A DNA stretch of 64,000 nt from Nepenthes gracilis (GCA_033239525.1 BSYO01000020.1:6573892-6637891); one strand, 5' to 3'. Positions 24,139-35,990 are shown, counted from the first letter of the stretch. The notes: a model not told the origin generated them from the sequence alone. Numbers and translations are program-made.

Positions 24139-24185
<47 letters not shown>

Positions 24186-24363
24186 TTTTATTTTTAAACC
24201 CAACTCGGCCTCCGGACAACATTACGGGCACACTCCGGGCCCTACTCCGCACCTCCGATCATTCCCAAAAATTTTACAATATTTTAATTTATTTTTACCA
24301 CATTCGAAATACCCAAAAATCACAATTAATATTAGAATAATCTAATTGGGATCCGAAATATCA
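23470..24363 (-). repeat. Probable LTR remnant, GC- and pyrimidine-rich
   Basis: The right end reads GGGATCCGAAATATCACA on the plus strand, that is TGTGATATTTCGGATCCC at a minus-strand LTR start. The body resembles the 2,314-2,600 part of the left LTR (long CTCTCTCC runs, CGCGCG words). A 274-codon open frame on the plus strand is made of P, S, R, L and F runs and ends in microsatellite-coded Ile/Tyr repeats, so I treat it as non-coding. The left boundary was not found. Confidence 0.4.
24103..24184. repeat. ATT and AT microsatellite
   Basis: An ATT repeat (about 24,104-24,151) runs directly into an AT repeat (about 24,152-24,180). Confidence 0.95.
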
Positions 24364-24529
24364 CATTTTCTCTCTAAAACTTTTTAGTGAGGAATAGATC
24401 GGCAAACCAAGCCTGAGCTTTCTAAATCTTATTTGGGTTTGTAGTACATAAGATTCACATTTAAAGATTTAAGAACTAGTTTCGAAAAATCTTGAATAAA
24501 AATTCAGATTTAACTTATGTATTAATATA

Positions 24530-25373
24530 AGTCATTTTGCACGACTTGTTTTTTAAATAAAATTTAAAAACTACATTTTACTAATTTTTTTGAAACTATT
24601 ACTCATTTTAAAAACTTATATTAGAAATATTTTAAAAAAACAAAAACCCCTAACCTTGAACGTGTTTACTTGGTTAATTTATGACACTCAGTTCTTTTAA
24701 TAAAATCAAATCTTTTAATCAATTTTTACGACACTCAATTCTCACTTGATTTATTTGATATTATTAATTTATTTTAAATATATTTCGTAATATAAATTCA
24801 AAAAAAAATTCCAATAAAAGAAGTAAACTGGGTATCAAAAACACACCAAACACATGCTCATGAAAAATTTTAGCAAATTGGTTGCACTCGAAGAGCACCT
24901 TTGGAGCACGCTAGAGTAATATTTGTAGATTGTTCAATCTTGAGCTATGCCTGAAGCGGCGCTTGTGCGCATTTGGGGTTTGCTGCTACGCCTAATATAT
25001 GCCTAACCAGCACAGGTGTGCCGATTCGTATATATAAGGACTTACGCATTTTTTTTGCGTATTTTTGCAAAAAAGAGCAAAAATGAGAGAGAAAGAGAAG
25101 GGAAGAAGAGAGAGTAAGAAAATAAGAGGGATTCTGAAGTATCTTTTAATCAGATTTGTTAAATTAGAGATTAAAGACAAGTATCTCTAAATCCTTTATT
25201 TAGTTTATTTTTGTTTTTTCTAATTTTGCTTAGCATAGGTGTGCTGATTCGTATATATAAGGACTTACGCACTATTTTTTGCATATTTTTGCAGGAAAAG
25301 AGGGAAAATAAGAGAGAAGGGAAAGGGAAGAAAGAAAGACAATAAAAATAAGATGGGTTTTGAAATATCTTTT
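24530..25373. repeat. Left flank of element B: segment copied at 21,830, with internal tandem duplication
   Basis: About 230 bases around 25,005-25,235 are repeated from 25,236 on (CACAGGTGTGCxGATTCGTATATATAAGGACTTACGCA, then AGAGAxxGGGAAG, then TATCTTTTAATCA and AGAGATTAAAGACAA). The second copy is split by element B and resumes at 31,904. Confidence 0.75.
25369..25373. repeat. Target-site duplication of element B (left, CTTTT)
   Basis: CTTTT is repeated at 31,904-31,908. Confidence 0.9.
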
Positions 25374-26422
25374 TGTTACGTTCTGGATCCGGGGTCCAGT
25401 CGGATCCGTGGTTTCCAAGCAACACAAGTGTTTGAAGTGTTGAGTGCGAGAGGGGAATTAAGACCGGATTTTTTACGTAGAAAATCTCCTCTTGAATGGG
25501 GAGGAAAAACCACGAGGCTCAGAGCCTTAGAAGTGCTTCACTATTTGGGCGGAAGTCTTTACAAAGTACAAGTGTTAGGGAGCATTCCTTCCCTGTCTCT
25601 TGTTTTGCATCTCTTTTTAAGGGGTATTGCTCACTGGAAGGCTCTATCACTCTTTCTTGTTCCGTTTCGCTAGAAGAGAGAGATTCAGTGGCCGAGAGAA
25701 AGTGGGACTTTTTTTCTTCTTTCTGGAGCAAATTTGGGGGAAAAGAATCCGGTCCTTTTGAAGGAGACTTTGCTGGGTATTTATAGGAAAGATCATGCCA
25801 TTGGAGAGGAGACACGTGGCAACCATCGGATGGCCCAGAAGCTATGCAGTGTCCCACCAGCTTTATTTAATGCTGTTGACGTGCGCAGGATGGCACGTGG
25901 CTGGCGCCGCTGGTAGGCCTAGGTGTGCCAGGCATGTGAGGTCTAGGCGTCAATCTTGATTTGACCGGGCGTGCCCTGTTTAGACAGTGACAGGCAGTGG
26001 CTGCAGGTTTCCTTCGGAATCAGTGACGTTGCTTAGCTAGCATCCTTGGCCGAGAGTAGGGTAATCTTCATTCTTGGGTGGAGCTCCTTGTGAGTACGCG
26101 GTCCCACAAAGGCGAGACAGCTCTCAGAGGATCCTCTGGGGAAAGCCCTGGAGTTTCTTCTTGATTCCTCGGACGGTCCTAAGACTTGGCAGGACTTCTA
26201 GGGTTCTTGGTCTTTTTCGCGTCCGTGTACTTGGATGATGTCCTCGATCTCCCCTATGAGCGAACGGGTCCTCTTAGACTTCTGCTGTGGTCGTGGTTCT
26301 TGGGCCACCGGCCTCTGCTTTGGGCCTCTCAGGCTGTTCAATTTTCTCTGCTCGTAGGAGCCTCTCGTTTGGTCCTTTCTCCTGGGCCGTGCTTTTATGG
26401 GCCATTATATTGGGGCCCAACA
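25374..26422 (-). repeat. 3' LTR of element B (left copy)
   Basis: Plus-strand ends TGTTACGTTC and GGGGCCCAACA, 1,049 bp. The minus-strand TATA is CTATAAATACC at 25,776-25,786, with CACGTG at 25,813-25,818 and a second at 25,894-25,899. Confidence 0.93.
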
Positions 26423-26436
26423 TAGCCCCCCATGCC
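26423..26436 (-). other. Polypurine tract of element B
   Basis: The minus strand reads GGCATGGGGGGCTA, next to the LTR end at 26,422. Confidence 0.85.
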
Positions 26437-26720
26437 AAAGGGCCCGAGGTTCTCGGCCGTTTGGCATGAACTCACCGGTCTTCTAGAAGAGTTTGCCACT
26501 TTTTGTTCGATTTTGAGTGCACGCGTTTTTAACTTGGTATGGACATTCTTGGACGGGCCAGAGCACGACAGCCTACGTTCCGGGTTGGGTCCTTTATAGT
26601 GACCGTCCGAGCACGCGCGTCCTTGAGGCGAGTGCGGTGTTGAGTTTGATGGGAGGCGGTCCCAGGACTTCTTCTGGGTCCGAGACCTTTCCAGCGTCGA
26701 TGTTTTCGGGCTTCTGAGAT

Positions 26721-26852
26721 GCATTAAATGCTGAAGTGACGCGCTGACGGGCGCCTTGGGAAGGAAAGGCCATCATTTGTTTGCAACGAATGGCCGGGCG
26801 ACGCATGGCAAGGGTAATGAGTGCGCTTTTTTGAATTCTAGGGTTATTTAAA
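26721..26852 (+). promoter_or_regulatory. Promoter-like module of the element B antisense gene
   Basis: GCATTAAATGC (26,721-26,731) lies 253 bases before the ATG at 26,974, and TATTTAAA (26,845-26,852) 129 bases before it. Element C has GCATTTAATGC-type sites at 252 and 261 bases and TATTTAAA at 102 and 78 bases before its two antisense ATGs. Confidence 0.5.
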
Positions 26853-26973
26853 CGCCCCCTTGCTTCGACTTTCCACCTTCGCGTCTGCTTTCTCCCTTTT
26901 CCTCTTAAGTATTGAGGCTTTTCGTCTTTTTTTTGTTCGAGTTTCTCCTACATTTTCTTGTTTTTCGGCGTTC

Positions 26974-29062
26974 ATGGCGCCTGGGGTGAGACAGATTGCC
27001 TCCACAGTGACGCTTGTCAAGCTCACGGAGATTCGAGCTTGATATCGAATCCCTGAGTCTACAGCCATGATGATTCCGGAGTCGTATGATAGGGCATTGT
27101 ATCCTCAGGACGGCTTCATTACCTTTTATAAAGTCCACCTTAAAGGCGGGCTACGGTTTCCCATCGCGGAGGAGCTTTACGACATTATGAGGGCACTTGG
27201 GGTGCCCCTTGCCAGGCTTCAGCCAAATGTGGTGAGGTATCTGGTATCCCTATGCGTCTTCTTCCGGTGTCATAAGAGGCTCTTGAATGCCCTTACGGTC
27301 AAGGTGATGTTTCTCTTTACACAGAACCTTGACTGGATTATAATGACTCCCCACCCGGACTATTCTTTGATGTGTGGGGATAACCCGGATTCCACGAAAC
27401 GCTGGAAGGATAAGTTCTTCTTTCTTGGCGTCCATGAGCATTGGGCCGTTCCTTTTAAGTGGGGGAAGGTGGCTGTCCAGTATAGCTCTGACCCTTCGAA
27501 GGAGGACAGGGAGAATGTGAAGGAGTTCACGGACTTGGTACTGGCCAATTTTGGGAGCTTTCACCTGAACAAGCGCAACATCTGGCTGTCCCCCGAGAAG
27601 TTTGAGGAAGCCAAGTGGGGACCGCAGGCCGAGGCTTCTGCCGCAGCTTCTTTCGAGAAGTCTGAGAAGAGACTGAGGAGGAGAGCTGGGATACTGAGGA
27701 TCGGGGGTCCCGTTGTACGCCTGGGTGAAGACATCCTTGCTGAGAGCTCGGGACTCCTAGCGGCCTGCGCTGAGCCTTCCTCCAGTGATGATAATGATGA
27801 TTTCAACATCGATGATCTGAGCGACGATGACGTGGCTGCTCCTCTGATTAAGAGGTCGAGGACTAGCTCTTTGCCTAAGTCCTCAGGGTCTAGAGGTCTC
27901 GCCTTCACTTCCACTGCTGATCTTCCGACAGAGTGCTTGGGAGCTAAAGGTCTCGCCTTCACTTCCACTGCTAATCCTCCCGCTGAGTCCTCGGGAGCTG
28001 AAGGTCTCGCCTTCACTTCCACTGCTAATCTCGTTGAGCCCTCGGGGGCAATTTTTCAGATGGTGGAGCTTCCGGACGTCCAGCCCCCCTGTGATGATCT
28101 TGTCCTCGAAGTTCCCGTTGATTTGCCTGGTGATGTCTCGGACAGGGTTGATCGCCCTTCCGAGAACATAGAGGCGGAAACTTCATGGTGGACTCTGATA
28201 GGGGGATGACGGCTGAGACGGTCCGAGAGGTGGTGGAGGTCGAGAAGTTGAGTGTCGACGAGCTCATGCCCCTTGGTCCTTCTGAGCGCCCTACTGTGGT
28301 CCAGGCTGAGCAGTCGTCTGAGTTTCTTGGGGATGTTGACTTTGAGGCAGGCCCTCCGGTGCCTTTTATAGCCGCTGAGACCGTGTCTGAGGTGGCACCC
28401 GTGAGGCCTAGGAGCGGTTTTCAGGAGTCCGAGATCCATGGGGAGCGTGGCACAGGGGATGATCCTCTCGTTTCTAAGGTAACCCACTATTTCTTTTCCT
28501 GTCTTGTTCCCATCTGTTCGTATTTTGATGGACCTTTCTGCTGCAACTCCAGGGCCTGATCGGAGGCCTCAGCGAACTGGTAGGGGTGATCGCCCAATCC
28601 CGCTTGGAAGTGGGGTCTTCGAAGGCCGCCCGAGAAGCTGCGCAACGGGCGGAAGCGGAGCTGGCTGAACCTAAGGAGAAGATCGCTTCTTTAGAGGACA
28701 CTGTCAAACTCCTACGGCTTCGGTAGGGCCTCCTTCAGGATCGGATCCTTCGCCAGGAAGAGAGGTTGAGGACGTCCGTACAGATTACCGAGATGGCACC
28801 AGTGTTGGATGGAAAGTTCCGGGACGGCATCCGCATGTGCCACCGAGTGGCGCGACTGGTCAGTCCGCAATTTCCTGTAGCCGTCCTCAATCCCAGGAAC
28901 GCTAGTGCCTTGAGTGTAGAAGACTTATACGGCGTCGGTTGGGAGACCTTTCCTGGGCCTCCCCAGGCAGGGCCTCATGGTGAGCCTCTTACGCCCGACG
29001 AGCCAATTCCGGCGGATCAGACGGGGTCTTTAGGAGCCCAAGAGGCTCAAGGAGGGAGTTGA
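26974..29062 (+). pseudogene. Element B antisense gene, two exons (Transposase_28-like plus coiled coil)
   Basis: Opposite to the element's own orientation. Exon 1 runs 26,974-28,478: MAPGVRQIAS, an in-frame TGA at 27,040-27,042, then YRIPESTAMM, DGFITFYKVHLKGGLRFP, LQPNVVRYLVSLCVF and WKDKFFFLG (PF04195-like, from memory), then an acidic, Ser-rich tail with three repeats of about 21-22 codons containing GLAFTSTA. One frameshift lies near 28,190. The intron 28,479-28,552 (74 nt, GTAACC...CCAG, phase 0) leads to exon 2, 28,553-29,062: a coiled coil with TAG at 28,724-28,726, then DGIRMCHRVARLV, PQFPVAVLNPRN and SVEDLY, ending TGA. Product function is unknown. Only two stops and one shift break it. 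Confidence 0.8.
28479..28552 (+). other. Predicted intron of the element B antisense gene
   Basis: Donor AAG|GTAACC, acceptor TGCAACTCCAG|GGC, 74 nt, T-rich, between complete codons. The same position in element C holds a 75-nt phase-0 intron. Confidence 0.65.
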
Positions 29063-29340
29063 GAGGCGCTCCCTTGACACGTTTCTTTTCTTACTTTGCT
29101 ACACTTGTACATAAATTCTTTTTATGAATAAGACTTATCCTTTTTTGCATCAGAGCTTCGGACGTTCCTTTTGTCTTGTTTGTACGAGTGTTCCTTTCTC
29201 TCTTTTTTTTTTTACGGCGCAATACTCGGCGCCTTACTCTTAGCTTTGAGTGCGTGATCTCTTTAAGATCCTTGGCCCTTTAACTTCTCGGGTGTTGGCA
29301 TGTGACCCTCTTAGGATCTTCTAGCCTTTACCTATTTACT
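29063..29340 (+). other. 3' region of the antisense gene
   Basis: A polyadenylation-like TATGAATAAGAC lies at about 29,123-29,134, about 60 bases after the stop. The rest has no feature. Confidence 0.4.
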
Positions 29341-29735
29341 TTTTGTCCCTCTGGGGTCCAACCTCTAGGGCCGCTCGATCATGCCGAGTTTTTGGAGTTT
29401 TGACCTCTGGGATCCGACCTCTGGGGCCGCTCGGTCACAGCTGAGTTTTTGTTACTTGACCTCTGGGGCCCGGCCTCTGGGACCGCTCGGTTACATCCGA
29501 GTTTTTGAGTTTTGACCTCTGGGGCCCGGTCTTTGGGACCGCTCGGTCACAGTCGAGTTTTTGAGTTTTAACATCTAGGCCCGGCCTCTGGGACCACTCG
29601 ATCACAGCCGACTTTTTGAGTTTTGACCTCTGGGGCCCGGCCTCTGGGACCGCTCGGTCACAGCCGAGTTTTTGAGTTTTGACCTCTGGGGCCCGGCCTC
29701 TAGGACCGCCCGGTCACAACCGAGTTTTTGATTGT
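29341..29735. repeat. Tandem repeat, about 56-bp unit, in element B
   Basis: About seven copies with GACCTCTGGGGCCCGGCCTC, then GGGACCGCTCGGTCACAGCC and GAGTTTTTGAG. The block separates the end of the antisense gene from the gag remnant, the same site as the arrays in A and C. Confidence 0.92.
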
Positions 29736-29999
29736 GTCGCGAGTTGCTTCATCGTCGATGAGGGAGCATGAGAACGCTTTAGAATAGACGAAGTGAAGGG
29801 ACGTTTTCATTGATGTGCACATTTTACACTGAGTGACCTCCAGGGCCTTCTCTCTCTCTTTTTTTTTTACATTAGTCCGCGCGCTTGGGCCTTCATGCTC
29901 CTTTGTTACTGTTCCCCTGGCTCTTCCGACAGCTACGTTTGGGGCTGGCCTCGCCGGTATTGGCGCCCTCAGCGGGTGGTCAGACCTGATCTGCTCCCA

Positions 30000-30782
30000 T
30001 TATGGCCTTGCCCTTTGAACGGCGCGACCGGGTGCGTCCTGCTGCTCCTGGGCCGCTCCCGGTTGTGGCAGGAAGTGGTCAAGATAGCCCTCCATTACAA
30101 GCCGCTCGATCTCCACCTGGAGTTTTCGGCAGTCCTCGGTGTCATGGCCACGGCTGCAGTGGTAATGACAATACTCCCACTGGTCGCCTCTCTCTGGATT
30201 CTTTAATGCCTTGGGCCATCTCAGAAACTTTTCGTCCCTGATCTGCCTCAAGATGTTGGTGAGGGAGTCGGTGAGAGCTAGTGGGCCCGAGGGCCCGTCT
30301 CCTCCAAGAACCATCCGCTCGGGCTCGTTTTGCCCGGACGGTCCCTGGGTCTTCAGTTGGGCGCTTGCCCTTCTTTTTTCTTCCCTTGTCCTCGGGGGCA
30401 GGGGGTCTTCTCGTCCTCTCGGCTAACTTGTTTCGCCGATTTTGGGTCCGAAGACCGTCTTCCAGAGCCTTTTGAGCCCCTTCTTCGTCGGGGCCTGGCT
30501 CATGGACTTCTTTTTGTTGAGGTAATCCCTCAACTCGCCAAGAGCCCGTGTCAAGTGTTGCCTCTGGGGCGCCGCTGAATGCGGGCTTTCGGGGCGCTGG
30601 CCCCTAGATTGCTCGTCCACCTTCTCTCGGAGGGTACGGACAGCTCTTGTGAGGTTGTCCACCTTCTGTACTAGCTTGCGCACGCTAGTACCAGGGCCGC
30701 CACTCACTCTGCCACCCGATGGGAGGTACCTGTCGTAGCGCTCCTCTTCCGGGGTGGACGTACTGTCTTGTCTACTGATCAT
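30000..30782 (-). pseudogene. Element B gag remnant (N-terminus and zinc knuckle, core missing)
   Basis: ATG at 30,782, then MISRQDSTSTPEEER and a coiled segment VRKLVQKVDNLTRAVRTLRE, open to 30,423. A frameshift follows, then 30,314-30,000 with LTNILRQIRDEKFLRWP and a knuckle-like YCHYHCSRGHDTEDC (C-x2-C-x4-H-x4-C). The Retrotrans_gag core seen in element C between these parts (for example FHDLPPNSI) is absent. The protein could package RNA only with help, if at all. Confidence 0.8.
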
Positions 30783-30840
30783 CTTCGGGGCGTTGCTGTT
30801 GTAGGAGGGTGGGAAGCTACGAGCTTTCAGTCGACTTTCG

Positions 30841-30858
30841 TTCCCACAGACGGTGCCA
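30841..30858 (-). other. Primer binding site of element B
   Basis: The minus strand reads TGGCACCGTCTGTGGGAA, one base from the LTR end. Element C has TGGCGCC in place of TGGCACC. The G-to-A change may weaken tRNA pairing. The tRNA type is not certain. Confidence 0.75.
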
Positions 30859-30859
30859 A

Positions 30860-31903
30860 TGTTACGTTCTGGATCCGCGGGTTCCTGTCGGATCCGTGGT
30901 TTCCAAGCAATACAAGTGTTTGAAGTGTTGGGTGCGAGAGGGGAATTAAGACCGAATTTTTTACGTGGGAAACCTCCTCTTGAATGGGGAGGAAAAACCA
31001 CGAGGCTCAGAGCCTTGAAGTACTTCACTATTTGGGTGGAAGTCTTTACAAAGTACAAGTGTTAGGGAGCATTCCTTCCCTGTCTCTTGTTTTGTATCTC
31101 TTTTTAAGGGGGTATTGCTCACTGGAAGGCTCTATCACTCTTTCTTGTTCCGTTTCGCTGGGAGAGAGAGATTCAATGGCCGAGATGAAGTGGGCCTTTT
31201 TCCTTCTTTCTGGAGCAAATTTGGGGGAAGAGAATCCGATCCTTTTGAAGGAGACTTTGCTGGGTATTTATAGGAAAGATCATGTCGGGATGGCACGTGG
31301 CAACCATCGGATGGCCCAGAAGCTATGCAGTGTCCCACCAGCTTTATTTAATGCTACTGACGTGCGCGGGATGGCACGCGGCTGGCGCCGCTAGTAGGCC
31401 TAGGTGTGCCAGGCATGTGAGGTCTAGGCGTCAGTCTTGATTTGACCAGGCGTGCCCTGTTTAGACGGCGACTGGCAGTGGCTGCAGGTTTCCTTGGGAA
31501 TCGGTGACGTTGCTTAGCTAGCATCCTTGGCCGAGTGCAGGGTAATCTTCGTTCTTGGGTGGAGCTCCTTGTAAGTACGCAGTCCCACAAAGGGGAGACA
31601 GCTCTCGGAGGATCCTCTAGGGAAAGCCCTGGAGTTTCTTCTTGATTCCTCGGACGGTCCTGAGACTTGGCAGGACTTCTAGGGTTCTCGGTCTTTTTCG
31701 CGTCCGTGTACTTGGATGATGCCCTCGATCTCCCCTATGAGCGGACGGGTCCTCTTGGACTTCTGCTGTGGTCGTGGTTCTTGGGCCGCCGGCCTCTGCT
31801 TTGGGCCTCTCAGGCTATTCAGTTTTCTCGGCTCGTGGGAGCCTCTCATTTGGGCCTTTCTCTTGAGCCGTACTTTTATGGGCCCTTACATTGGGGCCCA
31901 ACA
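30860..31903 (-). repeat. 5' LTR of element B (right copy)
   Basis: Plus-strand ends TGTTACGTTC and GGGGCCCAACA, 1,044 bp. Minus-strand TATA at 31,262-31,273 and CACGTG at 31,294-31,299. Confidence 0.93.
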
Positions 31904-31908
31904 CTTTT
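31904..31908. repeat. Target-site duplication of element B (right, CTTTT)
   Basis: Matches 25,369-25,373. Confidence 0.9.
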
Positions 31909-34869
31909 AATCATATTTTTCTGATTAGAGATTAAAGACAAATATCTCTAAACCCTATATTCAGTTTATTTTTATTTTCTTGTAATTTTGCTTATATTGG
32001 TAATTTTATTGTGCATATTTATTATTTTTACTTATAATATTTTGATTATTCGTATATATATGTAGTTTTACTTGATTTTTAAGGTTTTGTTTTAATTTTT
32101 TAATATTTGAGAATTTTACTGATTTTAAAAAAATAAATAAATACTTTGAGACATTATATTTATATATAAAAATATTTACAAAAAAAGAATTATGAAAACT
32201 TATATATGGGCATTATATGTGGCATTCTATGCATATGTTTCGGGTCGAGTTCTACTTTATATTCACTTCGATATTTATACTTTTTCACATGGTAAAAAGT
32301 TATATGTTTGTACTTTTTTGAAGTGAAAGTTTTATACTTTTTATCAAAAAAAAATGTTTTAGATATTTATTATAAAGATCCCCCGATTTGGTGTTCTAAT
32401 GAAAATCATCGTAAGAAATTGAATAAAATTAATAAATTTAAACGTATTAATATATTCTGAAAAATTTGACAACTTCACCTATCATTCACGATAAGCAAAA
32501 AAGTGATATTTGTCCTAATCTATAAAAAAAATATATAAATGAGCCGCCTATAAATCTAAATAGTAGTGATTCAATCTAAGATTATTATGAATATTTATAA
32601 TCCTTTCTCAAAATTAATTTTTTGGTATTTAACTCTCTAATTTATGTATATTTTTTATTTTTAATATATTTACTTAAATCTAATTTGGATGTTTCAGACT
32701 TTAATTTGAGATATATAGGTTTCCATACTATTTAAATTTTGGACATTGAATTTTGGTTGGTTTTATACATTCGAACTATTTGATATTCGCTTTTGGACTA
32801 TACACTTTGCGTATGAGACCACATCTAATTTATTGATTTGTTATATTGGCATGTTTGGATTACATATGAATTTTGTACTTGTTTTATCAATTTTGTTCTT
32901 TTCGCTCTAATTTGTGGACATAGTGATTTTGTTATATATATACACTTATATTGGTTGAGTTTTCAACTCACGATTTTTATTATTTCTAACATTTTCTAGA
33001 TTAGAAGGTTACGGATATGTAGCAAAAAGTTTGGACAAGAATACTAGTAAAAATTTTATTTATATTTTGTGACTATTAGATTTGTCGATGGTTTGTATCT
33101 ATATTTGTTATATTTTTGAAACTAAGAGAATTATGGATAGATTGATATTAGTATATCATATTGTGATGAAGATAGGATTCGGATTATTCTGATGTTTGGA
33201 TTGTGATATCTTTTGTTTACATTAGATCGATATTGTGAAATTGTGACGCTTGGATTGTCATTTTTCTTACGGATACTTTAAGCATGTTGTGACCATTTTT
33301 ATCATCCAAATGGATAGTATGGAGTGATCCAATTCCTTTTATTAATACTTTTATTTTATCATTTGCGAGGTTCAACTTGAATTGAGTATTATATTTAGAT
33401 GTCTTTTTATTTTGAAGATTTATTATGTGGATTTTAATTATTATCAATTACTATTATTAGTTGATTTTGGTCTGAGCTCTAGATATTTTTTATACTAGAT
33501 TGCAAATGGACTAGCAAGTTTAAAATTGAAAACTACATACACCATGAGAAATTATTGAGTTGTAGAAGTATAGGAATATGATAGCAGATGAGTTAGTTCT
33601 ATATAATAATAGTGGTTGAGATTAGTTAAATATATTCAAGTTTAGAAATTACTAAGTAGACACACATTTCAGATTAAATTTTTTTATTATACTAAAAATA
33701 ACAGTGTGAATTATTTATTGCCAATATTAAAAAATAAAAGAATCTTCAACTGGTCTAAAACCTTATGTAGTATGTTTAAATTATATAATTATTATAGGTT
33801 AGTATTGTCAAAATATCAGGCTTGATCAATTTTTTCGATTGGGAGCATTTAGAGGTGAAAATAATATGTTTGGATCAACCCAGTATAGATTATATTTTTT
33901 TATAAATATAACCTTTTTGTTTGAGATAAATTCAAGACTCTAAAAAATTTTCAATAAACCATATTTTTATAAAATCAATATTTTTGTATAAGATTATGTA
34001 TTTAAAATATTTAGACAAAATTTTAATTTGAAATTTTATAGTTTATGATATAATATAAATTTTTAGATATTATATATATATATATATAAATTTATAATAA
34101 AAGTAATGTATAAGATAAAAATATATAGGTCAGTCCAAATTAACCTGATTTTAATTATTAATAAATATAGTTGTATTATTTTTCTGTGATGGTCCACGTC
34201 CTCTTTTCTGCTATTAACTATTATCTTAAATAATTAATGTGATACATATAAATATAAACATATATAGTATCCATACAGTTATCACGTCATTAGTGGCTTT
34301 AACATCGTATTATAGGAGTATGACGTCGAATCTTATCAAGAAAAGATACCTACTAAAAATCTAACAAATTAACTATACAATATCTTACGGAAGTATACAT
34401 AATATCCATAATAGTTTACAAAAACAATACTAATTAATATCAAAAAAATGAAATACATCATTACATACTTTCAATATTTTACATAATTTTAATACATTAA
34501 AATTTAAAACAGACATTTTAAGTGTCAAAATCTATCTTTCTAAGTATAAGAAATTCTCATCTTTATTTTTATTCATCTGATTTCAGCTCATGTGACTCAT
34601 TTGAATATTAGTAAAAATAGTTAGAATGTGAATCAAATACTCATTAAAACATAATATATAACAATAAACGTGCACATTATACTCAAAATATGTCATCGAA
34701 GGGGATAGGGGTTATATTACATATATAAGTACAAAATATAAATAGAAAATATTTTCATGATGTATTTAGCATTCTTTATCTTATCCTATTATTATCTTAA
34801 CCGTCAAATATATTAAAATCTTATTTATCTTTATGGATCAGGGCTAATAGATTTTATTAACTAATGGAG
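31909..34869. other. AT-rich spacer, no gene seen
   Basis: 31,909-31,995 finishes the duplicated segment split by B. The rest is very AT-rich, without ORF support or terminal repeats. Confidence 0.5.
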
Positions 34870-35990
34870 TCAACAATCGATGAAAAAATTGTATTCAATT
34901 CCATTCAATTTAAAGCATCACCCTCTTATTCAACACCTAAATGTGGGCGGTACATAATCCGGTAGACAGAGTCATAATCAACCTTTATTTTTTTGCATGT
35001 TAGGAGACAATTTCTCGATTACTATTACAATATCTTAAGGTATGCCATGAAATATTACCCACTAAATAATCTTTAGTCTAATTTATTAATTCTTTTCAAA
35101 ATCATTGTAAAAACTCTATACTTTTTCTTAATTCTTCTTAATTTTCTCAATTTCAAGAGAAAATAGTCATAACTCATAGTATATTACAGAGTTTCCAAAC
35201 TTCTTCCATAGATTGATTTTTCTTCCATAAGAATTGAAATCACAACAAATTTTAAAGTTTAAAAATAACAATCCAACAAAATCAGTACCTAAAATTTCAG
35301 ATTTGCTACATATATTACAGAAATTTAGTTATTCAGTAATATATTTTTAAATTAAAAATCAGTATTTAGAATCAACAAAACATTCAGCAAAGCATAATAC
35401 AGCAAAATATAATACAGCAACATACTACTAAAATCAGCAAGGCATGAGATAGTGACATATAAGAGTCCACAAAGTATATTATAGTAGCTTCCAAGGTCAG
35501 TTTCAAATTTCAAATTATTACAGCAACGATAACACATATGAATATGAAATTCCTTTAATAAAATTACGAAGAAATGATTTTTGTGCCATATTAATTTTAG
35601 AATATTAATGAATACAGGTATTAAAATGATAATATGCGAAGGAATTAACAAAAATTGACAGCAAAAGAAAGAGGAAACTTAAGATGTACTTATCTCCACT
35701 TGATATATCAAAATTCTTATTTCAAACATCCCAAATTAAACTTTCTGAAAGCTTTTTTCTAGTTCTTTCCTTTCTTTCAGCCTTTCTCTCTCTAATTTTT
35801 CTCTCCTCCTCTATCTCTTCCTCCGCTTGTAAATGCCGCATGCACAAGTGCCATAGCAGGCGTAGCAGCGACGACCCAGGGCCGGGTGCACGATGCATCC
35901 AGTTTGCAATTTTTTTCCTTTTAACATTATTCTTCACGTCCTTTGACTTCAGTTTTGATTATATTATCTTGATTGATCTCGATTAATATA
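34870..35990 (-). repeat. LTR remnant related to the left LTR
   Basis: TCAACAATCGATGAxAAAxTTGT followed by CAATTC/ACATAATCCGGTAGACAGAG matches 1,404-1,580 of the left LTR in order. Later parts match 3,250-3,600. A pyrimidine-rich segment with a shadow ORF lies at 35,684-35,986. Boundaries were not found. Confidence 0.5.

Larger units (their letters stand above)
25374..31903 (-). mobile_element. Element B: non-autonomous Gypsy element without pol
   Basis: A 6.5 kb element with two LTRs, TSDs CTTTT, a primer site and a polypurine tract, all in minus orientation. Inside it has only a shortened gag (coiled N-terminus and zinc knuckle), a 56-bp tandem-repeat block and a plus-strand two-exon gene. 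No protease, RT, RNase H or integrase remains. The LTRs look roughly 95% identical in the stretches I compared by eye, so it is younger than A. It must have used proteins of a relative to move. Confidence 0.93.

Noticed and set aside
23521..24345. A 274-codon plus-strand open frame
   Set aside because: Pro, Ser, Arg and Phe runs from pyrimidine-rich sequence, ending in Ile/Tyr runs coded by the ATT/AT microsatellite; lies in an LTR-like block and has no domain.
35684..35986. A 100-codon plus-strand frame with a hydrophobic start
   Set aside because: Phe/Leu/Ser-rich from a pyrimidine tract in an LTR remnant; no homologue recognised.
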